A stretch of DNA of 64,000 bases from Bowmanella denitrificans (GTDB lineage: Bacteria; Pseudomonadota; Gammaproteobacteria; Enterobacterales; Alteromonadaceae): the NCBI RefSeq assembly GCF_002887595.1, contig NZ_PEBU01000014.1, positions 91,963 through 155,962 of the forward strand, read 5' to 3'. Under the pieces are notes generated by a model. The model was not told where the DNA came from. It saw nothing but the letters and a program-made list of their open reading frames with translations, and made no database searches. Numbering within the stretch: the first letter of the stretch is position 1; the number at the start of each line of letters is the position of its first letter. The position numbers and the translations under genes were made by a program. Below are positions 37,148-45,637 of this stretch, piece by piece.

Positions 37148-37585
37148 ATGAAATTTAATGCAAAAAAACTGTTAGCATTACCCATGGCAATCGTAGCGCT
37201 GCCGATAGTGGCCCAACAGCCAGATATCAGTGGCTTCGACTGTGCCGACGAGGTTTTGGAGATTGTTCACCTGTTGGGTCGTGGCGAGACACCGGCACAA
37301 TTTGTTCCCGCGGACGTCCAAACGGAGTTGAATCGACAGCATCAGGGCTCTGAGCTAAAATCTATCCGTTGCACCGACGCCCCCGAACTGAAAGCCTCAA
37401 CGGCCGTAGAAGAAGGGACCGAAAAACAGATTCTGACCAGCCTGTCTATGACATTTCCTGTCGAAGCCACTGTGTCGATCAATGGTCAAACAGTATCACT
37501 TAAGATAGACCAGCAATACCTGGCAGAAAATCTCGATCAAGCTGAAGGTCGAAAAGTCACGCAGAAGTTTATTGTCAAACAGTAA
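37148..37585 (+). CDS. Small exported protein of unknown function next to gspD
   Basis: ATG 37148 has GGAG about six bases upstream and is preferred over the frame start at 37136. The 145-residue product has a signal peptide (LLALPMAIVALPIVAQ) and one cysteine pair (DCADE, IRCTD). The C-terminal half (SLSMTFPVEATVSINGQTVSLKIDQQYL) looks like a beta domain. I do not recognise a family. It lies 67 bases after gspD and before a hairpin terminator, so it may be part of the secretion operon. Confidence 0.7.
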   Translation: MKFNAKKLLALPMAIVALPIVAQQPDISGFDCADEVLEIVHLLGRGETPAQFVPADVQTELNRQHQGSELKSIRCTDAPELKASTAVEEGTEKQILTSLSMTFPVEATVSINGQTVSLKIDQQYLAENLDQAEGRKVTQKFIVKQ

Positions 37586-37920
37586 CATGCACGACAGGCC
37601 CGTTAATGGGCCTGTCTATAAAATTTCGGATTTACACTTAGCTAACGCAGCCGCTTCCTGTAGCCCATTTTGCCTGAAGATACTTTGCAATACTTCCCGC
37701 CACTTAATTGCACCTAGCCCGATCGAGCAGGTTTATGCACACCGAAACAGGCAACAAGGATATGTAGGTGTTTACTTACCAGCAGTGATTGACACCAGAC
37801 ATCTGGAAACATTCAAATTTACTTACAATTCAATAGGTAATCACTGCAGCTTATGGTTAGACAGTGGTCGGGAATTCCCATAGCCTACCAGAGAATTCAA
37901 TCAAATGGAGTCGTAACTAC
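37586..37920. other. Intergenic region downstream of the secretion operon
   Basis: About 335 bases between two plus-strand genes. It opens with the hairpin at 37593-37616. The rest contains an unsupported open frame and presumably the promoter of the next gene, which I could not define. Confidence 0.4.
37593..37616 (+). terminator. Hairpin terminator after gspLMCD and the small exported gene
   Basis: A perfect 9-base GC-rich stem (GACAGGCCC / GGGCCTGTC) with a 6-base loop, seven bases past the stop codon. Only a weak T run follows (TATAAAATTT), so termination may be partial. Confidence 0.65.
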
Positions 37921-39165
37921 ATGAAGTATAAGGCTATATGTCTCGGCCTTGGTATGGCACTCGGATCTTCTTCACTTCCTATTAATGCTGCAGAGAAAGC
38001 CATTTGGTATTTTCCAAATGCATCCCAGGAAGTCAGACAGGGATTTATTCGAATCGTAAACGAATCCAACAAGGCAGGCACTGTTACTCTGCTGGGAATC
38101 GATGAAACAGGCAATACCAGTGAATCAGTGACATTCAGTATTGCCGCGAAAGAAACCATCAGCCTCAACTCTAATGATCTGCAAAATGGTAACGCTCAGA
38201 AGGGCTTATCGGCAGGTATTGGCGAAGGCACTGGCGATTGGAGGTTGGTAGCCAAGAGTGACCTCAATATTGCGCTGTATGGCTACATGCGCACAGCTGA
38301 TGGTTTCCTTACGAGTATTCACGATATTGTTACTCATGAAGGTTCGGTGTTTGAAGTACCCATGTTCAATCCCGCATCAAACACAAACCAAGTGAGTCTG
38401 CTTCGCTTGAGTAACATCGAAAGCACGGATGTTACCGTAGACATTACGGCGATAGACGATGCAGGCACGACAAAGGGGCCCATCTCGGTGGCCATTAATG
38501 CCGGGCACACCTTGGAACTCAGTGCCCAGGACCTGGAAAAAGGGAACGGAGCGAAAGGTCTAAACCAAGGACTGGGAGACGGAACGGGAAAATGGCGTTT
38601 AAGCGTTTCGAGTTCAGCAAACATCAGACTGGTTAGCCTGCTTTCTGATCCCAAAGGATATTTGACTAATCTGTCATCCAAATCCAACGCCAAAGCCAAG
38701 TTCACCATCCAATCCGACAACTTTGAAAATGGCGACCTGATCCCTAAAGCACAAGCATGCCCTGAAATGGGCGGCAGCAACATATCACCTCATTTATCCT
38801 GGAACAATGCTCCTTTCGGTACGGCGGGTTTTGCTCTGGTAATGGATGATGAAATATCGCCCTGCGGCATTGGTTCTCAGGCTTGCCAACACTGGAATGT
38901 GATGAACGTGCCAGCTGGAACGTTAGAGTTGACGGCAGGTATGAGTTTTGCGAACACCGGCATGGTTGAAAACCCAGATAAATACTATGGCCCTTGTCCT
39001 CCGAATAACCACTCGTACAGTATTACGGTGTATGCACTGGACAAGAACATGCCGACGTTGGCAACATCTGACCTTGGTACCTACGGTTTAAACCGCGCCG
39101 AGTTCGAAGCCCAGTACAGTAACTACATTCTGGGACGAGCCACCTTAACTGGCCAATATCGGTAA
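37921..39165 (+). CDS. Exported protein: two tandem beta domains plus C-terminal PEBP/YbhB-like domain
   Basis: ATG 37921 begins a signal peptide (MKYKAICLGLGMALGSSSLPINA); the open frame 19 codons longer has no signal. The 414-residue protein has two repeats of about 120 residues (FIRIVNESNKAGTVTLLGID...GEGTGDWRLVAKSDLNIALYGYM and LLRLSNIESTDVTVDITAID...GDGTGKWRLSVSSSANIRLVSLL). Residues from about 275 form a phosphatidylethanolamine-binding/YbhB-type domain: NISPHLSWNNAPFGTAGFALVMDD, HWNVMNVPAG, YGPCPPNNHSYSITVYALD. The ligand-site DD and GPCPP-H motifs are present. Such domains bind anionic small ligands; here the role is unknown. Confidence 0.75.
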   Translation: MKYKAICLGLGMALGSSSLPINAAEKAIWYFPNASQEVRQGFIRIVNESNKAGTVTLLGIDETGNTSESVTFSIAAKETISLNSNDLQNGNAQKGLSAGIGEGTGDWRLVAKSDLNIALYGYMRTADGFLTSIHDIVTHEGSVFEVPMFNPASNTNQVSLLRLSNIESTDVTVDITAIDDAGTTKGPISVAINAGHTLELSAQDLEKGNGAKGLNQGLGDGTGKWRLSVSSSANIRLVSLLSDPKGYLTNLSSKSNAKAKFTIQSDNFENGDLIPKAQACPEMGGSNISPHLSWNNAPFGTAGFALVMDDEISPCGIGSQACQHWNVMNVPAGTLELTAGMSFANTGMVENPDKYYGPCPPNNHSYSITVYALDKNMPTLATSDLGTYGLNRAEFEAQYSNYILGRATLTGQYR

Positions 39166-39174
39166 TCAGGCACT

Positions 39175-39201
39175 CGACCTATACCTCTAGTGTATAGGTC
39201 G
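39175..39201. terminator. Bidirectional hairpin between convergent genes
   Basis: A perfect 10-base stem (CGACCTATAC / GTATAGGTCG) with a 7-base loop lies ten bases after the PEBP-domain gene and eleven before the rmlB stop. It lacks a T tract on either side, but its place between convergent genes fits transcription ending from both. Confidence 0.6.
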
Positions 39202-39212
39202 ATTCTAACTCT

Positions 39213-40295
39213 CTAACCCGCTCGCAGGGGTGCCCACCATTCCTCATTGTCAAGATACCAGTTCAGTGTCTTAAAAATCCCCGAGGCAAAAGTCTCCGCT
39301 GGCTTATAGCCCAATTCAGAGGTAGTTTTCGATGCGTCAATGGCGTACCTTCTGTCGTGACCTGGCCGGTCACAAACAAACTGAATCAGCTCTTCGGCTT
39401 TACCTTGTTGTGCCAAAGTCGCCTGCGGAAATTTTTGTGTTAATTCGGGGCGCTCGTTAAAGGCTTTGTTCGTCAACTCACATAACAATTTTACAATATC
39501 AATATTGGCCCATTCATTATGGCCGCCAATATTGTAGTTCTCACCTATTTGTCCTTTTTCCAGAACCAGTTCGATTCCCCTGGCATGATCTTCAACGTAT
39601 AGCCAGTCCCGAATTTGCTTGCCATCGCCATAAACTGGTAGTGGCTGATCATGCAAAATATTGGTAATGATCAATGGAATCAGCTTTTCAGGGAAATGGA
39701 ACGGCCCATAGTTATTGGAACAATTGCTGGTTGTGACTTCCAAACCATAGGTATGGTGATAAGCTCGAACTAAATGATCACTGGCCGCCTTGCTGGCTGA
39801 ATAAGGCGAATTAGGGGCGTAAGCGGTAGATTCGGTAAAGGCTGGATCTTCCGGTCCCAGACTGCCGTATACTTCATCGGTGCTGACATGATGAAAGCGG
39901 TGCGCCAATACCTCTTGACCAGCTGCCTTGGGCTCATCAATCCATACTTTTTTCGAGGCCTTGAGCAAACTGTAAGTACCAATGATATTGGTTTCAATAA
40001 ACGCATCTGGTCCACTAATAGACCTGTCCACATGGGACTCCGCAGCGAAATGTACTACGGTGTTAATCGCCTCTTCCCTTAACAACCGCTCAACCAAAGC
40101 GGTGTCACAGATATCGCCTCTCACAAACTTAAATTCAGGCTTTTTACTGACCATGGCCAGATTCAGTTCATTACCTGCGTAGGTTAATGCATCTAACACC
40201 ACAACGCTGTCCTGTGGGTGTTTGGCCAGCCAATAATGCACAAAGTTGGCACCAATAAAACCGGCTCCCCCTGTTACTAACATTCGTCTTGTCAT
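39213..40295 (-). CDS. rmlB: dTDP-glucose 4,6-dehydratase
   Basis: A 360-residue short-chain-dehydrogenase-fold enzyme: NAD loop MLVTGGAGFIGANFVHYW, HFAAESHVDRSI, HVSTDEVYGSLG (catalytic Thr-Asp-Glu), and YSASKAASDHLVRAY (Tyr-x3-Lys). It converts dTDP-glucose to dTDP-4-keto-6-deoxyglucose, the second step to dTDP-L-rhamnose. Length and motifs are complete. It is the last gene of the wecA-kps-rml operon. Confidence 0.97.
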   Translation of the reverse strand: MTRRMLVTGGAGFIGANFVHYWLAKHPQDSVVVLDALTYAGNELNLAMVSKKPEFKFVRGDICDTALVERLLREEAINTVVHFAAESHVDRSISGPDAFIETNIIGTYSLLKASKKVWIDEPKAAGQEVLAHRFHHVSTDEVYGSLGPEDPAFTESTAYAPNSPYSASKAASDHLVRAYHHTYGLEVTTSNCSNNYGPFHFPEKLIPLIITNILHDQPLPVYGDGKQIRDWLYVEDHARGIELVLEKGQIGENYNIGGHNEWANIDIVKLLCELTNKAFNERPELTQKFPQATLAQQGKAEELIQFVCDRPGHDRRYAIDASKTTSELGYKPAETFASGIFKTLNWYLDNEEWWAPLRAG

Positions 40296-40340
40296 TTACT
40301 TTACCTTGTTAGGCCTTTGCCAATGCCAAAGGCCGTCAAT

Positions 40341-41207
40341 TCATTGTGGCTTGTCAGCTAACGCGCCAAGCAGTTCTCTTAGCGGTTCACGCCAATGGCG
40401 GCCAGTGAGTTCGGAAAAAGCGGCACGTAAGGATTGCTTGTCCAATACACTATAGCTAGGGCGCTTTGCCGGCGTTGGGAAGGCAGCGGTAGGAATGGGG
40501 GAGATAGGTATACGTCTGGACAAAAGTCCGTATTCGAGAGCGATTTCCTGGATAGCGTTGGCAAAATCATACCAACTGGCTACCCCTTCATCGGTATAAT
40601 GATAAACCCCTACTATTTTCTTCTGTGCAGCTTCTATGCAAGCCTTCGCCAGCCCTGATGCTTCGGTGGGTGAACCGATTTGATCGTCAACAACCGACAG
40701 GTATTCACGCTCTTGCATTAATCGCAGCATGGTTTTAACAAAATTGTTGCCGAACTTTGAATAAACCCAACTAGTTCGTAATATGCAGCTACGCTCAGGC
40801 AACACTTCTGTTAATTTGCGTTCGCCAGCAGCTTTAGTTGCCCCATATACACCGAGAGGCGACAATTCATCTGTGGGCAGGTATGGCCTGCCATTCTGAC
40901 CGGAGAATACATAGTCAGTAGAAACATGAACCAGATGCACCCCGTGTTTGTTAGCATAAGTCGCCAAATTACCGACAGCGGTACAGTTAATCAGGTGAGC
41001 TAATTCCGCTTCTGTTTCAGCCCGATCGACAGCAGTGTAAGCAGATGCATTGATAATTGCTGTAACGGGAATTTGTGCCAAGGTCGCTTCAATGCTTTCC
41101 ATGCTGCCCAGATCAATCTCTTGTCTGCCCAGGCAGACGGCCTGCTCACCCAAAAGCGCGCCTAGCTCTTGCGCTAATTGCCCTTCCTTACCAATAACTA
41201 TGTACAT
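40341..41207 (-). CDS. rmlD: dTDP-4-dehydrorhamnose reductase
   Basis: A 288-residue Rossmann protein with MYIVIGKEGQLAQELGALL, INASAYTAVDRAETE, VHVSTDYVFSGQNGRPY and YGATKAAGERKL (Tyr-x3-Lys). RmlD makes the last reduction giving dTDP-L-rhamnose. It lies 16 bases after rmlC and 45 before rmlB. Confidence 0.96.
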   Translation of the reverse strand: MYIVIGKEGQLAQELGALLGEQAVCLGRQEIDLGSMESIEATLAQIPVTAIINASAYTAVDRAETEAELAHLINCTAVGNLATYANKHGVHLVHVSTDYVFSGQNGRPYLPTDELSPLGVYGATKAAGERKLTEVLPERSCILRTSWVYSKFGNNFVKTMLRLMQEREYLSVVDDQIGSPTEASGLAKACIEAAQKKIVGVYHYTDEGVASWYDFANAIQEIALEYGLLSRRIPISPIPTAAFPTPAKRPSYSVLDKQSLRAAFSELTGRHWREPLRELLGALADKPQ

Positions 41208-41223
41208 GCTCTTATCTCAACAC

Positions 41224-41769
41224 TTAAAGGCGTGGTGCATCAACGAACAAAACTCCGGCCCTATCCTTAGCTGACAGCGAGACGTCGATACCGTCCAGAA
41301 GAGGCCAATCGATCTGCAACGAGGGATCATCATACCTGATGCTAACTTCAGACTCAGGATGATAATAATCTGTGCACTTGTACACAAATTCTGCATATTG
41401 ACTGGTTACGTAGAACCCATGTGCGAAACCGGCCGGGACCCATAATTGACGCTTGTTCTGCTCGCTTAGGTAAACGCCAACCCACTGGCCAAACGTAGGT
41501 GAGCTTGCCCTAACATCAACGGCAACATCGTACACCTCGCCTGATACAACGCGCACTAATTTCCCTTGTGTTTGCTGAGTCTGGTAATGAAGACCTCTCA
41601 ATATCCCTCTGGATGAGCGACTATGATTATCCTGCACAAACTGAACATGAGCGCAATGTTGACGAAACCAATCATCACGAAAGGTCTCCATAAAAAAGCC
41701 TCTCTCATCACCAAATAGGCGTGGCTCAAGGATTTTCACATCGGGGATAGTTGTTTCAATAACTTGCAT
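41224..41769 (-). CDS. rmlC: dTDP-4-dehydrorhamnose 3,5-epimerase
   Basis: A 181-residue cupin of standard RmlC length: VKILEPRLFGDERGFFMETF, FVQDNHSRSSRGILRGLHYQ (catalytic His), GEVYDVAVDVRASSPTFG and VPAGFAHGFYVTSQYAEFVYK. It epimerises C3 and C5 of the 4-keto sugar. It is placed between rmlA and rmlD. Confidence 0.96.
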   Translation of the reverse strand: MQVIETTIPDVKILEPRLFGDERGFFMETFRDDWFRQHCAHVQFVQDNHSRSSRGILRGLHYQTQQTQGKLVRVVSGEVYDVAVDVRASSPTFGQWVGVYLSEQNKRQLWVPAGFAHGFYVTSQYAEFVYKCTDYYHPESEVSIRYDDPSLQIDWPLLDGIDVSLSAKDRAGVLFVDAPRL

Positions 41770-41776
41770 TACGCGC

Positions 41777-42655
41777 CTACTTAACCTTGTCGTGCAATAT
41801 TTTCATTAAGTACATTCCATAGCCACTTTTAATCAGGGGACTGGCCAAGGCTTGTAACTGCTCAGCATTGATATAGCCTTTTCTGAATGCTATCTCCTCG
41901 GGGCAACTTATTTTAAGCCCCTGACGTTTTTCAATTGCAGCAATAAAATTTGCCGCATCCAAAAGACTGTCTAACGTGCCGGTATCGAGCCAGGCCGAAC
42001 CCCTGCCAAGTAATTCAACACTCAGCTTACCAGCCTGCAGATACAAAGAATTCAGGTCTGTGATTTCCAGTTCATTTCTTTTGGATGGCTTAACTTGTTT
42101 TGCCATCTCAACAACATCGCTGTCATAAAAATACAGGCCGGTTACTGCATAACTTGATTTGGGTTGAGCGGGCTTCTCTTCAATGGATAAGGCATTCCAG
42201 TTCTCATCAAAGTCAACCACCCCATAGCGCTGTGGATCGTTGACATGATATCCGAACACCGTGGCACCCACTTCGCGTTTGGCAGCATTCAGCAAAGAAA
42301 CTTGCAGGTCATGACCATAATAAATATTGTCCCCCAGAATCAGCGTACAAGCATCGTTTGCAATAAATTCCTCGCCAAGAATAAATGCTTGCGCCAGTCC
42401 ATCTGGAGAGGGCTGCACAACATAGCTAAAATTGAGCCCCCATTGACTACCATCACCTAATAATGCAATAAACCGACTCTGCTCTTCGGGCGTGGTAATG
42501 ATTAAGATATCCCGAATACCAGCCAGCATCAGTGTAGATATGGGGTAGTAAATCATCGGTTTATCATAAACCGGCATAAGTTGTTTGCTGACTACGCTGG
42601 TTAGAGGATGTAAACGCGTCCCCGAACCACCAGCCAATACAATACCTTTACGCAT
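41777..42655 (-). CDS. rmlA: Glucose-1-phosphate thymidylyltransferase
   Basis: ATG 42655, with GAGG six bases upstream, is better than the GTG two codons earlier. The 292-residue enzyme has [64 protein letters not shown] and the C-terminal [15 protein letters not shown]. It makes dTDP-glucose from glucose-1-phosphate and dTTP and is normally feedback-inhibited by dTDP-rhamnose. Confidence 0.96.
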   Translation of the reverse strand: MRKGIVLAGGSGTRLHPLTSVVSKQLMPVYDKPMIYYPISTLMLAGIRDILIITTPEEQSRFIALLGDGSQWGLNFSYVVQPSPDGLAQAFILGEEFIANDACTLILGDNIYYGHDLQVSLLNAAKREVGATVFGYHVNDPQRYGVVDFDENWNALSIEEKPAQPKSSYAVTGLYFYDSDVVEMAKQVKPSKRNELEITDLNSLYLQAGKLSVELLGRGSAWLDTGTLDSLLDAANFIAAIEKRQGLKISCPEEIAFRKGYINAEQLQALASPLIKSGYGMYLMKILHDKVK

Positions 42656-42714
42656 TAGCACCTCTTCTACAAAAACTTAGTTATTAGTTCAATTCAGGAT
42701 TTAGAACAGAACAC

Positions 42715-44169
42715 TCAGCGCAGCTCGTCAACCGTTGCCAGAATAATTCGCCCGATACCAAACATCATCAGCGAAACAGCTAAAAACAGTGCCAAGCTAT
42801 AAAAAGTACGAGGGTATCTTGCATCCTCCGGCAAGGTCGATGTTTCTACTACGACAAGGTACTTTAACTGCCTGTATGCTTCTATCCGTGATTTTTCCAG
42901 CGAAACCAACGATGCGGACAATGCTTCAAGGGCAAATTCAAGCTCGGTCTTTAACCCTGCAAACCTTGCTTGTACCTCATTCACCCCAATGACTTCACTG
43001 CCAGATGTAGGGGTTCGATCTTTTGTCAAGCGGGTACGTTCTTCAAGCAATTGCTGCTTGAGACTCTTTAGTTGCTCCCGGGCTTGTATAACCGGGGAGG
43101 CTGTATCACTCATACTACCTTTAAGAGCCCGCAGCTCGGCTTCTTTAGCGGCAATCTGCCCTTCAAGCGCATAGGTTATTTGTTGCAGAGCCATTCCCTC
43201 AGCAACAGGATCCAACAAATTGTACCGACGCTGAAACGACAACAGATCCTGTTTCGCCTTTTGCAGTCTGCTTTCTACTTGTTCATGTTCACGCTTCACA
43301 AAAGTCAATTGAGCTTCAGCCAGTTGATTACCAATTTTATTGATATACCACTCTGCTCGGCTGACGATGGTTTCATTTAACAGGCGCGCATATTCTGGTG
43401 TATATGCCTGAGTTTTCAGCTTAATCACTTTGGAAGCGTCATCCACTTCAACTTTCACGCGTGTTTGATAATACGCCAAGCGATCTTCGAAACTGGCATT
43501 TGATGCTAATCGACTGAATACGTCAGCATTACTGTTACTGAAGTGCTCCGAAAACCCAATGGTTTCCTCCAGATATGCCAGTAAGTCACTTGATTGCATA
43601 AAAACTTCAACCAATTCAGTATCTGGACTGGCACTTTTACCTGTCAGACCAGACAACAGTGCCATTGAAGGATCTAGCGTACTTGCGCCATTAGGTTGTT
43701 GAACAATAATCTGGCTTTGACTTTCAAACCTGTCGCTGGCTAGCAGACTAAGGTAAATGGCAAAGGCTAGAAATGGCAGTATCACAAGCAAGACAAGCGG
43801 TCGCAATAACAGCTCTTTCATGTTCCAGGCCTGAAGAGCAGTGATTACCAAATCGCCTGTTTCAATTTGTGGCACATCCGATTTGTCAGTGAGCCTATTT
43901 GACTCACTTGAAGAGCTGCGCATTACGTCAGGTTCAATTTGTTTAAGTATTTGACCAGTTGTCTTAATTTTCTGTTTAATAACAGGTGAATTTGGCTGTA
44001 AAACCCTGGCTCGTTGGTAGATTCTCAATGCTAACGCAGGATCGCTATCTACCAACTTATCTGCGGCCGAGACCAATCTGACCGGGCGTCTCCAATCGCC
44101 TTCTTGTAAATGTTCTTTTCTGAACACTTCCAAACGCTTTTCTAATAATTGCTGAGATTCACGAGTCAT
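42715..44169 (-). CDS. kpsE: KpsE-type polysaccharide export inner-membrane protein with extra N-terminal helical module
   Basis: A 484-residue chain-length/polysaccharide co-polymerase of the KpsE/CtrB type. Two membrane spans (about 118-140, PLVLLVILPFLAFAIYLSLL, and about 455-478 at the C-terminus) flank a long periplasmic coiled coil (RLQKAKQDLLSFQRRYNLLDP; EGQIAAKEAELRALKG). The first 110 residues are an additional cytoplasmic part holding DPALALRIYQRARVLQPNSPVIKQKI, the same short module found at the C-termini of glycosyltransferases at 9-13 kb. It follows kpsT by three bases. It spans the periplasm to couple the ABC transporter with KpsD. Confidence 0.85.
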   Translation of the reverse strand: MTRESQQLLEKRLEVFRKEHLQEGDWRRPVRLVSAADKLVDSDPALALRIYQRARVLQPNSPVIKQKIKTTGQILKQIEPDVMRSSSSESNRLTDKSDVPQIETGDLVITALQAWNMKELLLRPLVLLVILPFLAFAIYLSLLASDRFESQSQIIVQQPNGASTLDPSMALLSGLTGKSASPDTELVEVFMQSSDLLAYLEETIGFSEHFSNSNADVFSRLASNASFEDRLAYYQTRVKVEVDDASKVIKLKTQAYTPEYARLLNETIVSRAEWYINKIGNQLAEAQLTFVKREHEQVESRLQKAKQDLLSFQRRYNLLDPVAEGMALQQITYALEGQIAAKEAELRALKGSMSDTASPVIQAREQLKSLKQQLLEERTRLTKDRTPTSGSEVIGVNEVQARFAGLKTELEFALEALSASLVSLEKSRIEAYRQLKYLVVVETSTLPEDARYPRTFYSLALFLAVSLMMFGIGRIILATVDELR

Positions 44170-44172
44170 GTT

Positions 44173-44823
44173 CTATAAAGCCTGATAATGACGAATTCCT
44201 TCGTCTAAATCGTTATAAAAAGTGAGTTCTCCAGCATGCAATACTATGGCACTGTCACAAAACTGACGGATATCACGCATATCATGACTAACCATTATCA
44301 CGCTGGCGTCCCGACTTTTTTCCAACAACGCTTGTTTTGCCTTACGCTTGAACCCGGCATCTCCAACAGATGTAACCTCATCAATCAGATATACATCGAA
44401 ATCTATTGCAATTGAACAGGCAAAAGCCAGCCTTGAACGCATTCCGCTGGAATAGGTCTTGACCGGTAACTCATAGTTTTTGCCTAACTCGGCAAATGCT
44501 TTAACCTTATCTTCATATTCCAACAGGTCATTAACACCATTAATCCTTCCGATAAATCTGGTATTTTCTCTGCCCGTCATTTCGGCATGAATTCCTGTCG
44601 CAAGCGCAACTGGCCAAGACAGCTCTAAGTGCGTAACAACTTTGCCTTTATTAGGATACTCGCTACCTGCTAACAACCTAAATAAAGTAGACTTACCAGC
44701 TCCATTTGATCCGAGAATGGCAATATTATGATCTGTAGGTATTTCAAAAGATAAATCTTTAAAAATATACTTCTTTCCGAGTTCAGTTTGATAAAATTTA
44801 GTTACACCCTGTAGTTTTATCAC
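44173..44823 (-). CDS. kpsT: Polysaccharide ABC transporter ATPase KpsT-like
   Basis: The start is best placed at GTG 44823, which overlaps the kpsM TGA as GTGA and gives 216 residues, the normal KpsT length; the longer open frame to 44892 lies in kpsM. Motifs: Walker A LGSNGAGKSTLFRLLAG, signature YSSGMRSRLAFA, Walker B DFDVYLIDEVTSVGD, switch His MVSHDM. It powers export of the lipid-linked glycan. Confidence 0.93.
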   Translation of the reverse strand: MIKLQGVTKFYQTELGKKYIFKDLSFEIPTDHNIAILGSNGAGKSTLFRLLAGSEYPNKGKVVTHLELSWPVALATGIHAEMTGRENTRFIGRINGVNDLLEYEDKVKAFAELGKNYELPVKTYSSGMRSRLAFACSIAIDFDVYLIDEVTSVGDAGFKRKAKQALLEKSRDASVIMVSHDMRDIRQFCDSAIVLHAGELTFYNDLDEGIRHYQAL

Positions 44824-45605
44824 CGTGAAATCGCCTTCTTCCAACACGCCTGATAAACAGACAAAGAAAGAAAAGTCGATATAAGTACACATATCGCTAA
44901 GTAAGAATTACTCACTCCGACCAGACCATAAGATGGATAAGCAGCAAAACGGCTTAACTCAATGGCATGTAGAATTGGGTTCCAATCTAATAGCCACCAA
45001 TAATCACTAGGGAAATCCTGCAGGGAGAAAAACACTCCCGAGATAAAAAACAGAGGCCTGGTCATAAGACTTTGTATCTTATCAATTTCAGGAATGTATA
45101 AAACAGCAATGCCCACTAAAAAGCCTAAGCTGAGTGAAAATAGCCACAGTATCAAGAAATAAAAAATGAAGCTAAGAGGATCTGAAAGCTGAAAATCAAG
45201 GTTAAGAAAATACATCATCAGCCCCATTCCTAGACTGACAAAGATCTTTATCAACAATTCAAACAATCCACTAGCTAGTACAACACTAATTGGCTGAACT
45301 TGTCTAAATGCGAAAAGTGCTTTGTTCTTTTTTATCGCCTTCACACCCGCAGTAAAGGTTTGCAGGAAACACTGAATTAGCACCATACCAAATGCGATAA
45401 AAACAAAGGTTGGAATGGTATGGGTTTCACCTTGATCAAGGCGTCCGCGGAAAAAAGACAAGACAAAAATAAAAATAATAGGCTGGAGAATTGCCCATCC
45501 AATTCCCAAGCGATCATTAAAACCGACTCGTATTTCTCTGGCAAATAATGCAAAAATTACATCTTTCCAGATGACCCAGGGGTTTCTTTTTGTCTTTCTA
45601 GCCAA
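44820..45605 (-). CDS. kpsM: Polysaccharide ABC transporter permease KpsM-like
   Basis: An ABC-2 permease with six membrane spans and the family's IWKDVIFALFAREIRVGFND...LGIGWAILQPIIF start. No ATG precedes the first span. TTG 45605 (giving ARKTKRN...) has GGGAG seven bases upstream and yields 261 residues, like E. coli KpsM. A TTG at 45641 overlapping the kpsD stop (TTGA) is the alternative but its AAGGA touches the codon. The 3' end overlaps kpsT by four bases. Confidence 0.9.
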   Translation of the reverse strand: MARKTKRNPWVIWKDVIFALFAREIRVGFNDRLGIGWAILQPIIFIFVLSFFRGRLDQGETHTIPTFVFIAFGMVLIQCFLQTFTAGVKAIKKNKALFAFRQVQPISVVLASGLFELLIKIFVSLGMGLMMYFLNLDFQLSDPLSFIFYFLILWLFSLSLGFLVGIAVLYIPEIDKIQSLMTRPLFFISGVFFSLQDFPSDYWWLLDWNPILHAIELSRFAAYPSYGLVGVSNSYLAICVLISTFLSLSVYQACWKKAISR

Positions 45606-45637
45606 TGGTGATCTCCCATATCCCCCTATATTCAGGA

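Noticed and set aside
37572..37883. Plus-strand 103-codon frame after the small exported gene
   Set aside because: Spans a hairpin terminator, starts within the previous gene's end and has no start signal or recognisable protein pattern.
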